Below, piece after piece: positions 62,865 to 64,000 of a stretch of 64,000 bases of DNA. The stretch covers positions 558,001 to 622,000 of the forward strand of contig NZ_BBNB01000002.1 in the NCBI RefSeq assembly GCF_000759835.1, read 5' to 3'. How positions within the stretch are numbered: the first letter of the stretch is position 1; every line of letters begins with the position of its first letter. The position numbers and the translations under genes are program-made. The notes under the pieces were generated by a model. The model did no database searches. It had not been told where the DNA came from and saw nothing but the letters and a program-made list of their open reading frames with translations. This stretch comes from Citrobacter sedlakii NBRC 105722 (GTDB taxonomy: Bacteria; Pseudomonadota; Gammaproteobacteria; Enterobacterales; Enterobacteriaceae).

Positions 62865-63221
62865 TTATGGACAACGGTACACCGCTCCGCTTAGCGTCAC
62901 ATTGGTTTGCTGACTTGAACCACTGCCATTGTAGGAACTGCCGGTTTGCCCTGCGCGTTGCGTTAGCAGCACAACAACATTTCCGCCCATTTTCCAGGCC
63001 TGATTTTTCATATCATTCCGCGCGCCTGTTTCGAGGTTACTGTTCGAGGTCCAGCCTCCGGTAAAAAAGTTGCCCTGGCTGCCAGTGATGTCGCCTAACC
63101 ACGAACACTCTTTTCCAGGCTCGTTATGAGTCATACGAACCCGCTCCGCCCCCGAATGTAATGAGTTAGCGCTACAGGCGGTTAAAAACAACGTAAAAAG
63201 AGCTGGTAATATATATTTCAT
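62865..63221 (-). CDS. DUF4156-type lipoprotein
   Basis: 118 residues: MKYILPALFTLFLTACSANS has a lipobox (LTAC, Cys16). The mature part is CSWLGDITGSQGNFFTGGW...NDMKNQAWKMGGNVVVLLTQ, the DUF4156 layout, rich in Gly and Ser at the end and closing VYRCP. Function unknown. AT-rich surroundings. Confidence 0.8.
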   Translation of the reverse strand: MKYILPALFTLFLTACSANSLHSGAERVRMTHNEPGKECSWLGDITGSQGNFFTGGWTSNSNLETGARNDMKNQAWKMGGNVVVLLTQRAGQTGSSYNGSGSSQQTNVTLSGAVYRCP

Positions 63222-63282
63222 GGATAAACCTTAATTTCTTTAATATGATTTTACTTATCCCCACTCCCTGGGAGTACCATTT

Positions 63283-63822
63283 TTAAAAGCGATAGCCAAC
63301 GCTTACGCCAAACGTATTGGCATCGACAGAAAAGAATTTTGACGCTTCCCAGGAAAGATCAAGCGATAGGTTGGTTAACGGGTTAAATATTACCCCGGCC
63401 CCGTATGCAAACGAATCATCCGTTGATTCGTATGAGTGAGTATTTTTCATTTTCATTCTCGCCATACCTGCGTTGCCATACAGGCTGATGTAATCATTAA
63501 AGCGATAAGTTGGGCCAAACATTACCGAACTATAATCAATGGTATCGGTACTCTCTTTTTTTAACTTTACTGATTGCCAGCTATAGTGCTCTATTTCGTG
63601 GCGAGTCGCCGTTAATGCACCAATAAAGCCCCAGCGTTCATCAAACTCGTAGCGATATTTTATATTAAAGCCATGAAGATCTTTGCTGTTCGAGCTTTTT
63701 AATGCGCTCAGATGTGTTTGAGCATACCCCATTGATACCGTATGTGTTCCACTAGCCATACTCTGAAATGAGGCTAACAGACCAAAACAAATAATTACAG
63801 CGCCACAAAGTCGCGTAGACAT
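63283..63822 (-). CDS. Ail/Lom/PagC-like outer membrane protein
   Basis: 179 residues from MSTRLCGAVIICFGLLASFQ, signal cut near SMA-S; the 17 upstream codons are rejected because GAGGGAG lies before this ATG. Eight-stranded barrel typical of the Ail/Lom family: HTVSMGYAQTH, GFNIKYRYEFDERWGFIGALTAT, YSSVMFGPTYRFNDYISLYGNAG, ending VSVGYRF. Members confer serum resistance or adhesion in pathogens; role here unknown. Confidence 0.88.
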   Translation of the reverse strand: MSTRLCGAVIICFGLLASFQSMASGTHTVSMGYAQTHLSALKSSNSKDLHGFNIKYRYEFDERWGFIGALTATRHEIEHYSWQSVKLKKESTDTIDYSSVMFGPTYRFNDYISLYGNAGMARMKMKNTHSYESTDDSFAYGAGVIFNPLTNLSLDLSWEASKFFSVDANTFGVSVGYRF

Positions 63823-64000
63823 GGATAAATACTCCCTCTTTATCTTATTGAAAAAAGCATTAATTAAGGCCACTGAAACGACTTCTGATGTCCGTTTGCA
63901 GCAGCGAAAATATAGCTAATCAGAGCTGATAAAGTCTGGAAGAAGATCTTACAAAAATCATAATCACACACTGCTGCTTTTGAACAGAATCAGAATGATT
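63823..64000. other. AT-rich end of window
   Basis: No gene supported in the last 178 bases. It holds the promoter of the Lom-like gene, not resolved. Confidence 0.4.

Overview
The window is chromosomal DNA of an enterobacterium, most likely Citrobacter or a close relative. Most proteins can be recalled as close homologues of Escherichia coli K-12 proteins. Gene order from tau through mhp, lac, prp and yahN to pao follows the 6-8 minute region of the K-12 map, read in the opposite direction. No integrase, transposase, phage gene, tRNA, rRNA or CRISPR array was seen.

Layout: (1) 1-3094, taurine operon tauABCD on the minus strand, with tauD cut by the window edge. (2) 3356-11153, a UhpABC-like sensory system followed by the AfuABC hexose-phosphate ABC transporter. 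(3) 11190-13546, mmuPM (S-methylmethionine use) behind an array of MetJ boxes. (4) 13590-22128, the mhpABCDFET operon for 3-(3-hydroxyphenyl)propionate, with divergent mhpR. (5) 22292-24043, a two-gene unit (metallo-beta-lactamase-fold hydrolase plus GlxA-type AraC regulator), which K-12 lacks at this place. (6) 24080-30322, lacI and lacZYA with CRP site, promoter, O1 and O2. (7) 30387-37747, prpBCDE (2-methylcitrate cycle) behind a sigma-54 promoter, with divergent prpR. (8) 38375-53204, a surface and energy region: three autotransporters, yahN, a CIO-type cytochrome bd oxidase with a 43-residue DUF2474 subunit, an unannotated 33-codon gene, and a peptide transporter. (9) 53575-58792, paoABCD aldehyde oxidoreductase plus a MocA-like gene. 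(10) 59073-64000, a lipoprotein, an OmpA paralogue, an IprA-family regulator, a collapsed MarR-GNAT gene, and an AT-rich end with a LuxR-type regulator, a DUF4156 lipoprotein and an Ail/Lom-like porin.

Most of the window is nutrient scavenging (taurine, sugar phosphates, S-methylmethionine, phenylpropionates, lactose, propionate, peptides, aromatic aldehydes) plus surface adhesion, which suits a gut or environmental enterobacterium.

The most striking observation is at lacI. Its promoter lies inside the last codons and stop codon of the upstream AraC-type gene. The lacI promoter of E. coli K-12, as I recall it, reads in frame as the same protein tail (EWRKTFRGMA-stop), so the textbook promoter looks like the fossil 3' end of a gene still intact here. 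Other points worth a second look are a PaoA without its Tat signal, two tandem autotransporters with almost identical barrels but different passengers, the 33-codon gene with its own ribosome site and terminator, and a MarR-GNAT fusion collapsed by an in-frame deletion behind an intact operator.
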